64,000 nt of DNA. It comes from Clostridia bacterium (GTDB lineage Bacteria; Bacillota; Clostridia; Oscillospirales; Acutalibacteraceae). Of the stretch, positions 1 through 9,484 are shown piece after piece. Location of the stretch: positions 219,228 to 283,227 of the forward strand of contig JAFYVN010000006.1 of assembly GCA_017549105.1 (NCBI GenBank), read 5' to 3'. The translations under genes were made by a program, and so were the position numbers. How positions within the stretch are numbered: the stretch's first letter is position 1; every line of letters begins with the position of its first letter. The notes beneath the pieces were generated by a model. The model was given only the letters and a program-made list of their open reading frames with translations. It was not told the DNA's origin and searched no databases.

Positions 1-1479
1 CGTATCACAAAAAGCAAGGACGATTTCTACAATCCCGAAATTCTTTTTGACGCAAAAAAGGTTATCCAGGAAGCTCTCAAAATCGCTTCTCTCCCCTTTG
101 CGCCAAACGAAATGATATATGATAACTACTTCGCAAATCCGCTTTTGAAATATGACTGGGTAAATATCGACGCTCAGTGCAAAGACCCGTCGCTCAATAT
201 GTTCATTGAGTTCTTTGAGGAAAAGGCAAACGAAATCAAGAAAAAGCAAAACGAATTTGACCTTATCTGCATTTCCGTACCCGACCTGAGCCAGCTTATT
301 CCCGCATTCACTCTTGCGAGAATTCTCAAATCGGCAACGGATATTCCTGTTTCAATCGGCGGTAACTACATCACGCAGAATAAAGCCGATTTTATGAATC
401 ATCCCGAGCTTTTCGGCGAATACTGCGACTTTCTTTCCGTCGGTGACGGTGAGCTTTCGATAATCCATCTTGCTGAATTCATTGAAGGCAAAAGGGCAAA
501 AGAGGATGTTGCAAACCTCGTTTATCTTGGCGAAGGCAAGGCTGTCTGCAACGCTCCCGCACGTGAGCTTAATTTCAGAGAAGTAGCCTATGCAGACTTT
601 GATTCCTATGATTTCTCACGCTACTTTTCGCCCGAAACCGTGCTTCCCATTCAGCTTTCAAAAGGCTGTTACTGGGGTAAATGCACCTTCTGCGACTACT
701 ACTTTGGTCAGCAGTGCTACGACACAAAAAAAATACCCGACGTTATCGACGAGATAAAATATTTCATTAACAGATACGGTGCAAACCACTTCATTTTTAT
801 TGATGAAGCAATTCCTCCGAAATACTATAACGAGCTTGCAAACGCAATTATCGAAAATGAGCTTGAAATATATTTTTATTCCTTTGTCCGTCTCGAAAAA
901 GGCTTCACAAAAGAGATTTTTCGCAACCTTTACCGTGCAGGTATGAGGGTCGGTCTGTGGGGATATGAGGCAAAATCCGAAAGAGTTATGAAAATGATGA
1001 ACAAGGGCATCGATCTTTCGGAAAGAATCCGCATTCTTACCGACGCAAGAGAAGCGGGAATCTGGAACAACATCCTTTTTATTATGGGTTACCCCACCGA
1101 AACCCGTGAAGAAATCGACGAAACTATCGCTGTTATGTATGAGCACAGAGATATCGTCAACAGCTGTACTCCCTCGAATTTCTCGCTCAAAAAGAACGCT
1201 ATCCTTATGAACTTCATCGGCAAAAACGGACTTTTAGGCTTTGAAACAAACGGCGAATTCTACACCGTGCTCAAAGACGAAATCGACGGTGTGCCCCAGT
1301 CCGAAAGACGCACTATAAGACGTGATTTCCACACGAATTATATCGAAACCTACAAGCACTGCCTCTGGCCGGTAAACTACTCGGATTTTGACCATCTTCT
1401 GCTTTACCTGTCAAAATACACCTGTGACTACGTTACGGGATACCGTTCGGAAGGCAATATCTGTCTGCAGTTCAGATAA
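1..1479 (+). CDS. B12-binding radical SAM protein (5' truncated)
   Basis: The reading frame is open from base 1, so the N-terminus lies outside the window; the ATG at 112 is internal, because the residues before it align with the middle of the protein at 4175-6010 (both have a YDPE/YNPE-type segment and then ISLPF/ASLPF). What remains is the end of a B12-binding-like region (GGNY, then GDGE) and a radical SAM domain with the cysteines of CYWGKCTFC. The first two cysteines are four residues apart (CX4CX2C), not the usual three. The family binds a 4Fe-4S cluster and S-adenosylmethionine; the reaction here is unknown. It is the first visible gene of a plus-strand operon, 26 bp ahead of a second radical SAM gene. 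It is a clear paralogue of the 4175 gene. Confidence 0.85.
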   Translation, partial: RITKSKDDFYNPEILFDAKKVIQEALKIASLPFAPNEMIYDNYFANPLLKYDWVNIDAQCKDPSLNMFIEFFEEKANEIKKKQNEFDLICISVPDLSQLIPAFTLARILKSATDIPVSIGGNYITQNKADFMNHPELFGEYCDFLSVGDGELSIIHLAEFIEGKRAKEDVANLVYLGEGKAVCNAPARELNFREVAYADFDSYDFSRYFSPETVLPIQLSKGCYWGKCTFCDYYFGQQCYDTKKIPDVIDEIKYFINRYGANHFIFIDEAIPPKYYNELANAIIENELEIYFYSFVRLEKGFTKEIFRNLYRAGMRVGLWGYEAKSERVMKMMNKGIDLSERIRILTDAREAGIWNNILFIMGYPTETREEIDETIAVMYEHRDIVNSCTPSNFSLKKNAILMNFIGKNGLLGFETNGEFYTVLKDEIDGVPQSERRTIRRDFHTNYIETYKHCLWPVNYSDFDHLLLYLSKYTCDYVTGYRSEGNICLQFR

Positions 1480-1505
1480 AAAATCAAATCCTCGGAGAAA
1501 TACAA

Positions 1506-3431
1506 ATGAAAAACATTTATATGGTTCAGGCATCCAACGTTTATTCCGGCAACTCATTCAAGGCTGCGTACCTTCCGTATGCGGTCGGACTTCTTGTTGC
1601 CTATGCGTTTACGGATGAAACCATCAGAGAAAAATACAGCTTCAAACGCTTCGTTTTTACAAGAGAAAACACCGACAGCGTTGTTGAAAATATGGAAAAC
1701 CCTGCGTTTGTGGGATTCTCAAATTATATCTGGAACACTCAGTATAACCTCGCCCTTGCAAAAAAAATCAAAGCGAAGTTCCCCGACTGCGTGATTCTTT
1801 TCGGCGGTCACAATGTTCCGCCCGACAATTCATTCCTCGAGAAATATCCGTTCATCGATTTTTTGGTTCATGCAGAGGGTGAAGAAGCATTCCGTTCGCT
1901 TCTTCTTGAACTTCTCAATGATAAACCCGACTTCTCGTCAATCAAAAATCTTTCATTCAGAAATCCCGACGGCAGTTTCACCAAAACTCCCGTTGAAATT
2001 CTCGATAAAACAGATTATCCCTCGCCCTACCTTACGGGTCTTTTCGACAGCATCTTTGAAGAAAATCCCGATATGCAGCTTGATGCTATTCTCGAAACAT
2101 CAAGAGGCTGCCCCAACTCCTGCACCTATTGTGACTGGGGATGCAACGGCTCAAAAATCAGACTTTTCCCGATTGAAAGAGTTTATGCCGAAATCGACTG
2201 GCTTGCCGCCCATAAGGTTAAATTCATCTGGGGCGCAGACTCAAACTTCGGTCAGTTCAAAAGAGATATCGAAATTGTTGACTATCTTATCGATATAAAA
2301 GAAAAAACAGGCTATCCCGAAAGACTTCGCATAAACTATGCAAAGCACAATCCGCAGGTTGTTTTTGAAATCAGCCGCAAGCTTGATAAATACGGTCTGA
2401 GCAAGGAAGGCGCAACAATCTCGTTCCAGAGCCTTGACCCGACCGTGCTTGAAAACATCGGCAGAAAAAACATCAGCATGGATAAATTCAGCCAGCTTCT
2501 CTCTATGTATAAAAAAGAGGGAGTCATCACCTATTCAGAGCTTCTTGCCGGTCTTCCGGGCGAAACATACGAGAGCTTCTGCAAGGGAATCGGCACACTG
2601 CTTGCCGCAGGTCAGCACAGGCTGATAACCGTATACAACTGCGAAATTCTTCCCAACTCGCCTATGGCTGAACCTGAATATATGAAAAAACACGGCATCA
2701 AAACCGTTGAAATAGACGCTCTTACAGCTCACAGCGAATTTGATGAGGAAATCCGTGAAAAAACCCACTATATTATCGGCACAAACACCCTGCCGACTGA
2801 AGACTGGATTGCCTGCAACATCTTTACCTGCTTTGAAGAATCCTACCATCATTGCGGAATTCTTAAATTCATCGCAATCTATCTTTATTATGAACTCGGA
2901 ATTCCTTACGAAAATTTTTATAATGCAATAATAAACCGTGCAAAAGCGGATAAGAATTCAACGGGATATTCCGTATACGAAAAGCTTTATTCTTTCTTCA
3001 AGGCGATTGCCGATGCAAAACCGATAAAGCTCTATTCAAACGAAATATACGGCAACATCACCTGGGTGCCCAAAAAGGTTCCCCATCTTGATACGGTTTA
3101 CAGACTTGATGCTTTCTATGAGGAAATCAGACCTCTCCTCCTTTCATACGGTATGAACGAAAAGGATGCAGACGAACTGATTGAATACCAGAGAACTGCA
3201 CTCAAGCTCCCGAACCGCAACAATTTCAGCGTTGAATTCAGCAAAAACTGGCACGAATATTTTACCGCCGTTCTTGCCGATGAAAATATTCCGCTGACTG
3301 AAAAGAAAAACCGTGTTACCGTGAATAACCGTTCAACCCCGACCAATTGGAAAGACTACGCACTTGAAGCGATGTGGTTCGGTCAGAACGGAATCACATT
3401 CAATCCCGAAATCTCAAGCGAGGATATCTAA
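1506..3431 (+). CDS. B12-binding-type radical SAM protein, 641-residue family (copy A)
   Basis: A 641-residue protein. Residues about 1-150 resemble a cobalamin-binding Rossmann region (FGGHN near 99-103, GEE near 125-127) without a clear DxHxxG motif. The radical SAM domain follows, with Cys202, Cys206 and Cys209 in RGCPNSCTYCDWG (standard CX3CX2C), then LPGET near 355. The C-terminal 250 residues are not recognised. Two paralogues of the same length lie at 7546-9459 and 10419-12359; all three start with a similar VQAxxVxxG-like segment. The gene sits between another radical SAM gene and a glycosyltransferase that begins immediately after its stop, so they are surely co-transcribed. Substrate unknown; a methyl transfer or rearrangement on a glycan, lipid or peptide intermediate is possible but is inference. 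Confidence 0.85.
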   Translation: MKNIYMVQASNVYSGNSFKAAYLPYAVGLLVAYAFTDETIREKYSFKRFVFTRENTDSVVENMENPAFVGFSNYIWNTQYNLALAKKIKAKFPDCVILFGGHNVPPDNSFLEKYPFIDFLVHAEGEEAFRSLLLELLNDKPDFSSIKNLSFRNPDGSFTKTPVEILDKTDYPSPYLTGLFDSIFEENPDMQLDAILETSRGCPNSCTYCDWGCNGSKIRLFPIERVYAEIDWLAAHKVKFIWGADSNFGQFKRDIEIVDYLIDIKEKTGYPERLRINYAKHNPQVVFEISRKLDKYGLSKEGATISFQSLDPTVLENIGRKNISMDKFSQLLSMYKKEGVITYSELLAGLPGETYESFCKGIGTLLAAGQHRLITVYNCEILPNSPMAEPEYMKKHGIKTVEIDALTAHSEFDEEIREKTHYIIGTNTLPTEDWIACNIFTCFEESYHHCGILKFIAIYLYYELGIPYENFYNAIINRAKADKNSTGYSVYEKLYSFFKAIADAKPIKLYSNEIYGNITWVPKKVPHLDTVYRLDAFYEEIRPLLLSYGMNEKDADELIEYQRTALKLPNRNNFSVEFSKNWHEYFTAVLADENIPLTEKKNRVTVNNRSTPTNWKDYALEAMWFGQNGITFNPEISSEDI

Positions 3432-4178
3432 ATGTCAGAATTCAGAAATGTTTCAATAATGGCGGGCGCCGTCACCGAAACCTACACGCTAAGGCAGACC
3501 GTTGATACTATTCTTGAAATATGCAACCACAACGATCTTGCGGAGATTATTCTCTGCTACTCCGAAGAGAGAACAACCCCGGGTTGCTACGAAGTTCTTG
3601 ACGAAATCCGCAAAATCGAAACCGACGTTCCGATTGTCATTATGAAACAGACCCGCCCGGGAATGGCAAGCGTCAACGACACGATTGATGCTGCTCGAGG
3701 CTCTCACAGCCTGCTGATTGCATCGGATATGGCTCTCGACCTGAGCATCATTCCCGAAATGATTGAAAACGCAAAAAAAGAGCCTGACGTTATCCACTCC
3801 GCATCCCGCTGGATGAAGGGCTGCAAATTCTACGGATACGGAAGATTCAAAAAAATCGTCAACTTTTTTGCGCAGAAATTCCTCGCAGTTCTTTATATGC
3901 GTAACCTCACGGATTTCACAATACCCGTGCAGATTGCTCCGTCAGAGCTTTATAAATCAATCCGTTTTGAGCGCACAGATTTTGCGTTTCTGCTCGAAAT
4001 GGTTCTCAAGCCCATCCGTCTCGGCTACAAATTCAAGGAATATCCGACCAACTGCTATCCGAGAAAAGACGGGAAATCCAGCAACTCCTCAAAACAAATC
4101 GCATCCTATCTCGGCGTGGCGCTTCATATAAGATTTATGCCGAAAAAGGATATTATCCTTCCGGAGGAATATAAATGA
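3432..4178 (+). CDS. family 2 glycosyltransferase
   Basis: A 248-residue soluble protein with a GT-A fold signature: an N-terminal strand (VSIMAGAVTE), a region of alternating strand and helix, and an ASDMALD segment near residue 97 that fits the metal/nucleotide-sugar DxD position. The family moves a sugar from a nucleotide sugar to an acceptor; donor and acceptor cannot be read here. There is no membrane segment, unlike dolichol- or undecaprenyl-phosphate transferases with C-terminal helices. Its ATG directly follows the stop of the upstream radical SAM gene, with GAGG 8 bp upstream inside that gene. Its stop overlaps the next ATG (ATGA). The tight coupling to radical SAM genes on both sides suggests all act on one glycosylated product. 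Confidence 0.72.
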   Translation: MSEFRNVSIMAGAVTETYTLRQTVDTILEICNHNDLAEIILCYSEERTTPGCYEVLDEIRKIETDVPIVIMKQTRPGMASVNDTIDAARGSHSLLIASDMALDLSIIPEMIENAKKEPDVIHSASRWMKGCKFYGYGRFKKIVNFFAQKFLAVLYMRNLTDFTIPVQIAPSELYKSIRFERTDFAFLLEMVLKPIRLGYKFKEYPTNCYPRKDGKSSNSSKQIASYLGVALHIRFMPKKDIILPEEYK

Positions 4179-6010
4179 AAACACTTTTTATTCTGCCGCC
4201 GCAATGGTATCCGATGAACCCTTATCTCTCTGCGGCGCAGCTTATAGGTCAGTTCAAAAAGAACGGTATGCACGCTGTTGCCAGAGACCTTAACATAGAA
4301 TTTTTTAACGATATCCTCAAAAAAGAGAATGTACTCTCTGCCGTAAAACAGGCAAAGGATTTTATGAATGAATTTGCGCCCGAAGTGAAGGCAAACGGCT
4401 ATTGCGAAGAAAAATTCAGCGAATACCCCCGTGAGCTTCAGACAAAACTTCTTCGCTTTGTTGCGTGTTCCGAATTCTTTTCGCAAAATGAAATAAAAGC
4501 GGAAGACGTTGCCGAAAGAATCGAAGATGCCGTTTCTGTTATGAAGGATAAGGAGCGTTTCTACGACCCCGAACAGCTTTTCGAGGCAAAAGACACCCTT
4601 ATGGATGCTCTGCGAATCATTTCTCTCCCCTTTATGCCGAGCAGAATAATGCTCGATAACTTCATCGCAAACCCCGTTTATGGCTACGACTATGAGGATA
4701 TAGAACTTCAGTGCAACGATGCCAACCTCAATATGTTTGTCGATTATTTTGACAAAAAGATAAAAGCCGAGGACTTCGCGGAATATTCGCTCATCGGTAT
4801 CAGCATTTTTGACCTCAGCCAGGTTATCCCCGGTCTTACACTTGCAAAATATCTCAAAGAAAGAACAAACGCCCACATAACTCTGGGCGGCAACTATATC
4901 TATAAAATCCGTGAATCGCTCAAAAAATTTCCTGAATTCTTTGAGATTTTCTGTGATTCGGTGCAGATTGGTGACGGCGAGATTGCAGCAGTCACTCTCG
5001 CAAAAGCGATAAACGGTGATCTTCCTCTTGAAAAAGTTTATTCTCTTATTTACAAAGACGAAAACGGCAAAATCAAAGAAACCGAAACTGCTCCCCTGCT
5101 CGATATGGATGCACTTGCTCCCCCATGCTTTGACGGCTACGATTTCAGCAAATATTTCTCGGCAGATATCGTTTTACCCGTTCAGCTTTCAAAGAGCTGT
5201 TACTGGGCAAAATGTACCTTCTGCGACTTCTACACAGGTCAACAGTGTTTCGACATAAAGAGCGTCAACCACGCTGTTGACGAAATTCAGTCGCTCGTCG
5301 AGGAATACGGATGCAAGCACTTCGTTATGGCAGACGAAGCCGTTCCGCCAAAATTCTACAATCAGTTTGCACTTGAGATTATCCGCAGAGGTCTTGACAT
5401 CAACTTCTATTCCTTTGCCCGAATGGAAAAAGGCTTCACAAAAGAGGTTCTTGAAAATCTCCATAATGCGGGCGCACGTTTCTTTGCCTGGGGTTATGAG
5501 GCGGAATCCGAAAGGGTTATGAAGCTCATCAACAAAGGCATCGACTGCAGCTACCGCAAAACTTTGCTCGAAAACGCAAAATCCGTCGGTCTGTGGAATA
5601 TGTGCACCTTTATGTTCGGATATCCCGGTGAAACACCCGAGGAAGCCGAGGCAACCAAAAATACTATCCGCAACCGTGACCTTGTCAACAGCTGTACTCC
5701 GTCCAATTTCGCGCTCAAAAAGAACGCACTTCTCATAAAAAATACCGACGATGCAGGAATCAAAGATATTGTTGACAACGGCGATTTTCACATTTCCTGC
5801 AACTACGTTGCGAACGGAAATCCCACAAAAAATGTTAAGAAAGAGCGTATGACATTCCAGGCCGAATTTCTTCGCGAAACAGCCGACGCTCTCTGGTCAT
5901 TGAGCTTTACCGATACCGATCACATACTGCTTTACCTTTCAAAATACGGTGCAGAGTGGGTATACAATTATAAATTGAAATATAAAAAGCATAATTTCAA
6001 CGGAACATAA
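4175..6010 (+). CDS. B12-binding radical SAM protein with CX4CX2C motif
   Basis: A 611-residue protein that gives the full-length picture of the family truncated at base 1. Residues 1-130 hold a strand-rich start (LFILPPQWYP) and a helical insert. A B12-binding-like part follows (GISIFDLSQ near 208-216, LGGNY near 237, GDGE near 266). The radical SAM cysteines are Cys342, Cys347 and Cys350 in SCYWAKCTFC. The first spacing is four residues, as in the paralogue, so the variant is conserved and not an error. FGYPGET near 487 fits a later radical SAM motif. The start is fixed by GGAGG 7 bp upstream and the 4-bp overlap with the glycosyltransferase. It is the last gene of the operon and is followed by a strong terminator. 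Confidence 0.85.
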   Translation: MKTLFILPPQWYPMNPYLSAAQLIGQFKKNGMHAVARDLNIEFFNDILKKENVLSAVKQAKDFMNEFAPEVKANGYCEEKFSEYPRELQTKLLRFVACSEFFSQNEIKAEDVAERIEDAVSVMKDKERFYDPEQLFEAKDTLMDALRIISLPFMPSRIMLDNFIANPVYGYDYEDIELQCNDANLNMFVDYFDKKIKAEDFAEYSLIGISIFDLSQVIPGLTLAKYLKERTNAHITLGGNYIYKIRESLKKFPEFFEIFCDSVQIGDGEIAAVTLAKAINGDLPLEKVYSLIYKDENGKIKETETAPLLDMDALAPPCFDGYDFSKYFSADIVLPVQLSKSCYWAKCTFCDFYTGQQCFDIKSVNHAVDEIQSLVEEYGCKHFVMADEAVPPKFYNQFALEIIRRGLDINFYSFARMEKGFTKEVLENLHNAGARFFAWGYEAESERVMKLINKGIDCSYRKTLLENAKSVGLWNMCTFMFGYPGETPEEAEATKNTIRNRDLVNSCTPSNFALKKNALLIKNTDDAGIKDIVDNGDFHISCNYVANGNPTKNVKKERMTFQAEFLRETADALWSLSFTDTDHILLYLSKYGAEWVYNYKLKYKKHNFNGT

Positions 6011-6014
6011 AACA

Positions 6015-6057
6015 AACGGACAGAATCTCATCAAGAGAAACTGTCCGTTATTTTTAT
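6015..6057. terminator. bidirectional rho-independent terminator
   Basis: AACGGACAG (6015-6023) pairs with CTGTCCGTT (6041-6049), with an inner TCTC/GAGA stem. A T-rich run follows on the plus strand, and an A-rich run precedes it, serving the minus strand. It lies between the two convergent radical SAM operons. Confidence 0.85.
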
Positions 6058-7541
6058 TTATCATATTTTTTCCCGATTCCGTATTTCTTTTTCACCTTCG
6101 GGAAGAAATGGGAATAATAAACAATCGAGAGAAACTCCGTGCCCGAAAGGAACATTGAGATTATAAAATCCTTGAGTTTGCTCCTCTTGAGCTGTTTTAG
6201 TGCGTCGGTAACAACCTTCTTTGCAAACGAGAAATCCTTGGTATCCTCCGACAGACTCTTTGCCGAAAAGCTTCTCCACATATACCACGAACGGATAACC
6301 TTAAGGTCGATTTCGGGCACATCGGTGAAACGGTATTCGTTTCTTTCAATCGGTCTTATATTGGCAACCTCGCTCAGGTCTGCGATTTCGTGATACTTTC
6401 CCTCTTCAATAAGACGGTAATAAATATCTGAACCCGGCACAAGCGCAAAATAATTGAGATTGACAAGCGGAGTTTCTATTTTTTCGATAAGATTGACCGT
6501 CTTTGCAACGTCATCAACCGTTTCACCGGGGAAACCGACGATGAACGAGCCGATTGCGATAATACCCGCCTTACGGCAATTGCTGAAGGTCTCTTCAATT
6601 TTACCGTAGGGAATACGCTTGTTCATCTTTTCAAGCATATTCTCCGAACCGCTTTCAACTCCGAAGAAAACCCAACGGCATCCCGAATCATACATATATC
6701 TGAAATCTTCCTCGGTGAAAACACCGATTCTCGTCTGGCATCCCCAAACAAAATTAAGATTGAGGCTTCGCAGACTGTCACAAATCATACGCATTTCGCT
6801 TCGGTTTCTGCCCCACATTTCGTCGGCAAAATAAACGCCGTCCATATCATAGTTTTTGACGAGATATCTGATTTCATCAAGCACGTGTTCAAGCGGACGC
6901 TTGCGATAAGTACAGCGGTGAAAATCCTTGTTATAACAGAAAGTGCAGCTGTGAGGGCATCCCTTTGCGCAATACAGATAGAGCATACGCTCACATTCGT
7001 AAGACGACTGAAAATATTTCGGCACATCCACGAGCGACCAATCAATCGGCGGAAGCGCACCCAAATCAACAAAATCACGTTCTGCAGTGATGACGGTTTC
7101 ACCCTTTGCGTTTCTGAGTGCAACGCCTGCAACGGACTCAAAATCCGTTTCGCCTTTTGAAAACTTTTCGGCAAGCTCGATCCAGGTTGCTTCACCCTCT
7201 CCGATTGAAACAAGGTCAACGCAATTCTTTTTGAGAACGGTTTCGGGAATTTCAGACGCAAGAGGTCCTCCCCACACAACGGGAAGCGAAAATTTTTTCG
7301 CATATTCCGACATTTCGAGCGCATCGTAAACCGATTTGAACGAAACAAGAGAAATGCCTACAAGTTCGGGTCTGAACTCATCAAAAACCTTCTCCGCTTT
7401 CACTTTTTCAACCGTTCTGTCGTAAAGCCTTACCGTGTGACCCTTTGACTGAAGGCAGCTTGCAATCGACAGCAGACCGAGAGGCGCAGTAACCGACCTT
7501 GAATAGCCGACGGTTGCAGGATTTATAAGAAGAATCCTCAT
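6054..7541 (-). CDS. B12-binding radical SAM protein (BchE/cobalamin-dependent type)
   Basis: A 495-residue protein with the classic two-domain order. The cobalamin-binding domain is about residues 1-135 (LINPA start, PLGLLSIAS, WGGP near 90, GEGE near 114-117). The radical SAM domain is about residues 185-400, with Cys195, Cys199 and Cys202 in GCPHSCTFC, then VESGSE and GFPGET. The C-terminal 90 residues are helical and basic. Members of this class methylate unactivated carbons or cyclise and oxidise substrates; the substrate here is unknown. It is a different subfamily from the 640-residue proteins beside it. It is the last gene of the minus-strand operon, starting 4 bp after the upstream stop, with only a weak AAGTGAG ribosome site, which suggests translational coupling. 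Confidence 0.85.
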   Translation of the reverse strand: MRILLINPATVGYSRSVTAPLGLLSIASCLQSKGHTVRLYDRTVEKVKAEKVFDEFRPELVGISLVSFKSVYDALEMSEYAKKFSLPVVWGGPLASEIPETVLKKNCVDLVSIGEGEATWIELAEKFSKGETDFESVAGVALRNAKGETVITAERDFVDLGALPPIDWSLVDVPKYFQSSYECERMLYLYCAKGCPHSCTFCYNKDFHRCTYRKRPLEHVLDEIRYLVKNYDMDGVYFADEMWGRNRSEMRMICDSLRSLNLNFVWGCQTRIGVFTEEDFRYMYDSGCRWVFFGVESGSENMLEKMNKRIPYGKIEETFSNCRKAGIIAIGSFIVGFPGETVDDVAKTVNLIEKIETPLVNLNYFALVPGSDIYYRLIEEGKYHEIADLSEVANIRPIERNEYRFTDVPEIDLKVIRSWYMWRSFSAKSLSEDTKDFSFAKKVVTDALKQLKRSKLKDFIISMFLSGTEFLSIVYYSHFFPKVKKKYGIGKKYDK

Positions 7542-7545
7542 TTTT

Positions 7546-9459
7546 TCAACTCACTTCAATGACATCTTTATAGGACTTACTGCCCATTTTGCCGTACCAC
7601 ACAACAAATTTTCCGAAATCCTCCCAATTATGAACGGGATTCGAATCGGTGAACACCGTTCTGAATCCGCCCTTTTCGAGGGGTGAATATTTGTTGACAT
7701 AAATTTTTTTAAAATAATCGTAAAAATTATATTCCGTTTCGCATTCACACTTTTCTTCGTCGGGTCTTCTGAGCACCGATTTCTGATAAGCAAGAAGCTG
7801 AGAAAGTATGTTTTCATCGGCAATAACGCTTCTGAGATACGGCAGCATTTCCTCATAAAATTTTTCGTAATCCCTGCTAATACTGATAAACATATACTCA
7901 TAATGGTCCCATACAAGATTGCCTGCAAACGGCACAAAAAATCTGGGATTTATACCCTCTGCAAGCTTTGCAAAGGACTCCTTTACAGTCTGATAAAGTC
8001 CGTTTGTAAACGGAGCTTTGCCCGACTCAATATATTCCATAAGTCCCTCATAAAAGCTTCGGTAGCTTTTGCCGAGTTCATAATGCGCATAAACTGAAAA
8101 ACAGCGCAACAACCCGCAAGCGTGCATAGCCTGAGTAAATCCCGCAAAAAGCGAGCTCCTCTGCCAATCTTGGCAAGGCATCGTTGCGGTTTCAGTGATA
8201 ATATCGATTTTTTCGGGGATATAATAGGCATCTGCCGTGCTGTGGAAACGTACTATTTCGCTCCTCGAGGTTTTAATTCCGTGCTTTTCAATATATTCCT
8301 TCTGACCGAGCTGCGAATTCGGAAGCACAATGCAATGGTAAACCTCAAAAATAAAGTGCTGACCAATCTCAAACAGCTTGCAGATGCCGTCGGCAAAGCT
8401 GTCGTATGTCTCACCCGGCAGTCCGAGAATAAGCTCGGAATAAACCTGAAGACCTTCCTCGTGATACACGCTGAAATGCTCACGGAACCGATCGAGCGAC
8501 ATATTTTTTCTGCCGATATTTTCTAGCACAACCGGTGAAAGACTCTGGAGCGATATCGTTGCACCCTCTCTGTCTATACCCTTTCTGTTGAATCGGCGCA
8601 CAATTTCCTTTACACGCTCGGAATTGCCTTTTGAATAATTTATTCTGACTCTTTCGGGATAACCGTATTTTTCTTTTGTTTCAACAAGAGCATCAGCAAT
8701 TGTCAAGTCATCCTTGCCTATGCCGAAATTTGCATCGGCGCCCCAGACAAATCTTATCTTGTTTCTGCCAATCCAATCAATCTCGGCAAGCACTTTTTCA
8801 AGCGAAAAAAATCTTGTTTTCTCTTTAAGCGGACCCCAATCGCAATATGCGCAGTGATTGGGACATCCCCTGCTTGTTTCAAGAATTGTGTTAAATTCAA
8901 TCTCCGGATATTTTTCAAGAATTGCATCAAACCAACCGTCAAGATAAGGCGATGCATAATCCGGCATACAGATTGACTTTGTTTCACTCAAAAATGCAAA
9001 GCCGTCTTTTCTGTATGCGATATTCGGAACTGTTTCGGTATTACCGCAGTCAATCGCTTCAAGAAGAGAACCGAAAGTAACTTCACCCTCTCCGAAGCAA
9101 AGATAATCAATCTGCGGATATTTTTCAAGAAAATCCGTATTCTGAGGTATGTTATGTCCGCCGAAAACAGTTATGCACTCGGGATAAACCCTCTTTATCT
9201 CGCTTGCAAGCGCAAGGTTATATTCGGTATTCCAGCAATAATTCGAAAATCCGACAACCGAAGGGTTATCCATCTCCGCAACAGCGGACTCTATATTTTT
9301 TCTGATAAATATAAACTCTTTGAATTCATATGATTCGGAAACCTTTTGGTTTTTCCATGCGTTTGCAACAATGACACCTGCTGTGTAGGGCAGGTAAAAC
9401 ACTTTTGAATCCTTACCCGACGAAACGTCAACCTGAACAAAATAAACGTTTCTCTTCAT
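7546..9459 (-). CDS. B12-binding-type radical SAM protein, 640-residue family (copy B)
   Basis: 637 residues from the ATG at 9459, preferred over the ATG at 9471: GAAAGG lies about 12 bp before the former and touches the latter, and both paralogues start at the same place (MKNIY/MKRNVY). Layout matches copy A: FGGHN near 99, GEGE near 123, radical SAM Cys199, Cys203 and Cys206 in RGCPNHCAYCDWG, LPGET near 350, and a long unassigned C-terminus. The DWG after the last cysteine is shared by all three copies. It is the third gene of the minus-strand operon, between a membrane protein and the BchE-type enzyme. Reaction unknown. Confidence 0.85.
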   Translation of the reverse strand: MKRNVYFVQVDVSSGKDSKVFYLPYTAGVIVANAWKNQKVSESYEFKEFIFIRKNIESAVAEMDNPSVVGFSNYCWNTEYNLALASEIKRVYPECITVFGGHNIPQNTDFLEKYPQIDYLCFGEGEVTFGSLLEAIDCGNTETVPNIAYRKDGFAFLSETKSICMPDYASPYLDGWFDAILEKYPEIEFNTILETSRGCPNHCAYCDWGPLKEKTRFFSLEKVLAEIDWIGRNKIRFVWGADANFGIGKDDLTIADALVETKEKYGYPERVRINYSKGNSERVKEIVRRFNRKGIDREGATISLQSLSPVVLENIGRKNMSLDRFREHFSVYHEEGLQVYSELILGLPGETYDSFADGICKLFEIGQHFIFEVYHCIVLPNSQLGQKEYIEKHGIKTSRSEIVRFHSTADAYYIPEKIDIITETATMPCQDWQRSSLFAGFTQAMHACGLLRCFSVYAHYELGKSYRSFYEGLMEYIESGKAPFTNGLYQTVKESFAKLAEGINPRFFVPFAGNLVWDHYEYMFISISRDYEKFYEEMLPYLRSVIADENILSQLLAYQKSVLRRPDEEKCECETEYNFYDYFKKIYVNKYSPLEKGGFRTVFTDSNPVHNWEDFGKFVVWYGKMGSKSYKDVIEVS

Positions 9460-9484
9460 CGGCAAACACATCCTTTCAAAAAAA

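Noticed and set aside
4124-4876. A 250-codon minus-strand open frame opposite the radical SAM gene
   Set aside because: Same reasoning: it is antisense to a gene with clear motifs and overlaps the glycosyltransferase end.
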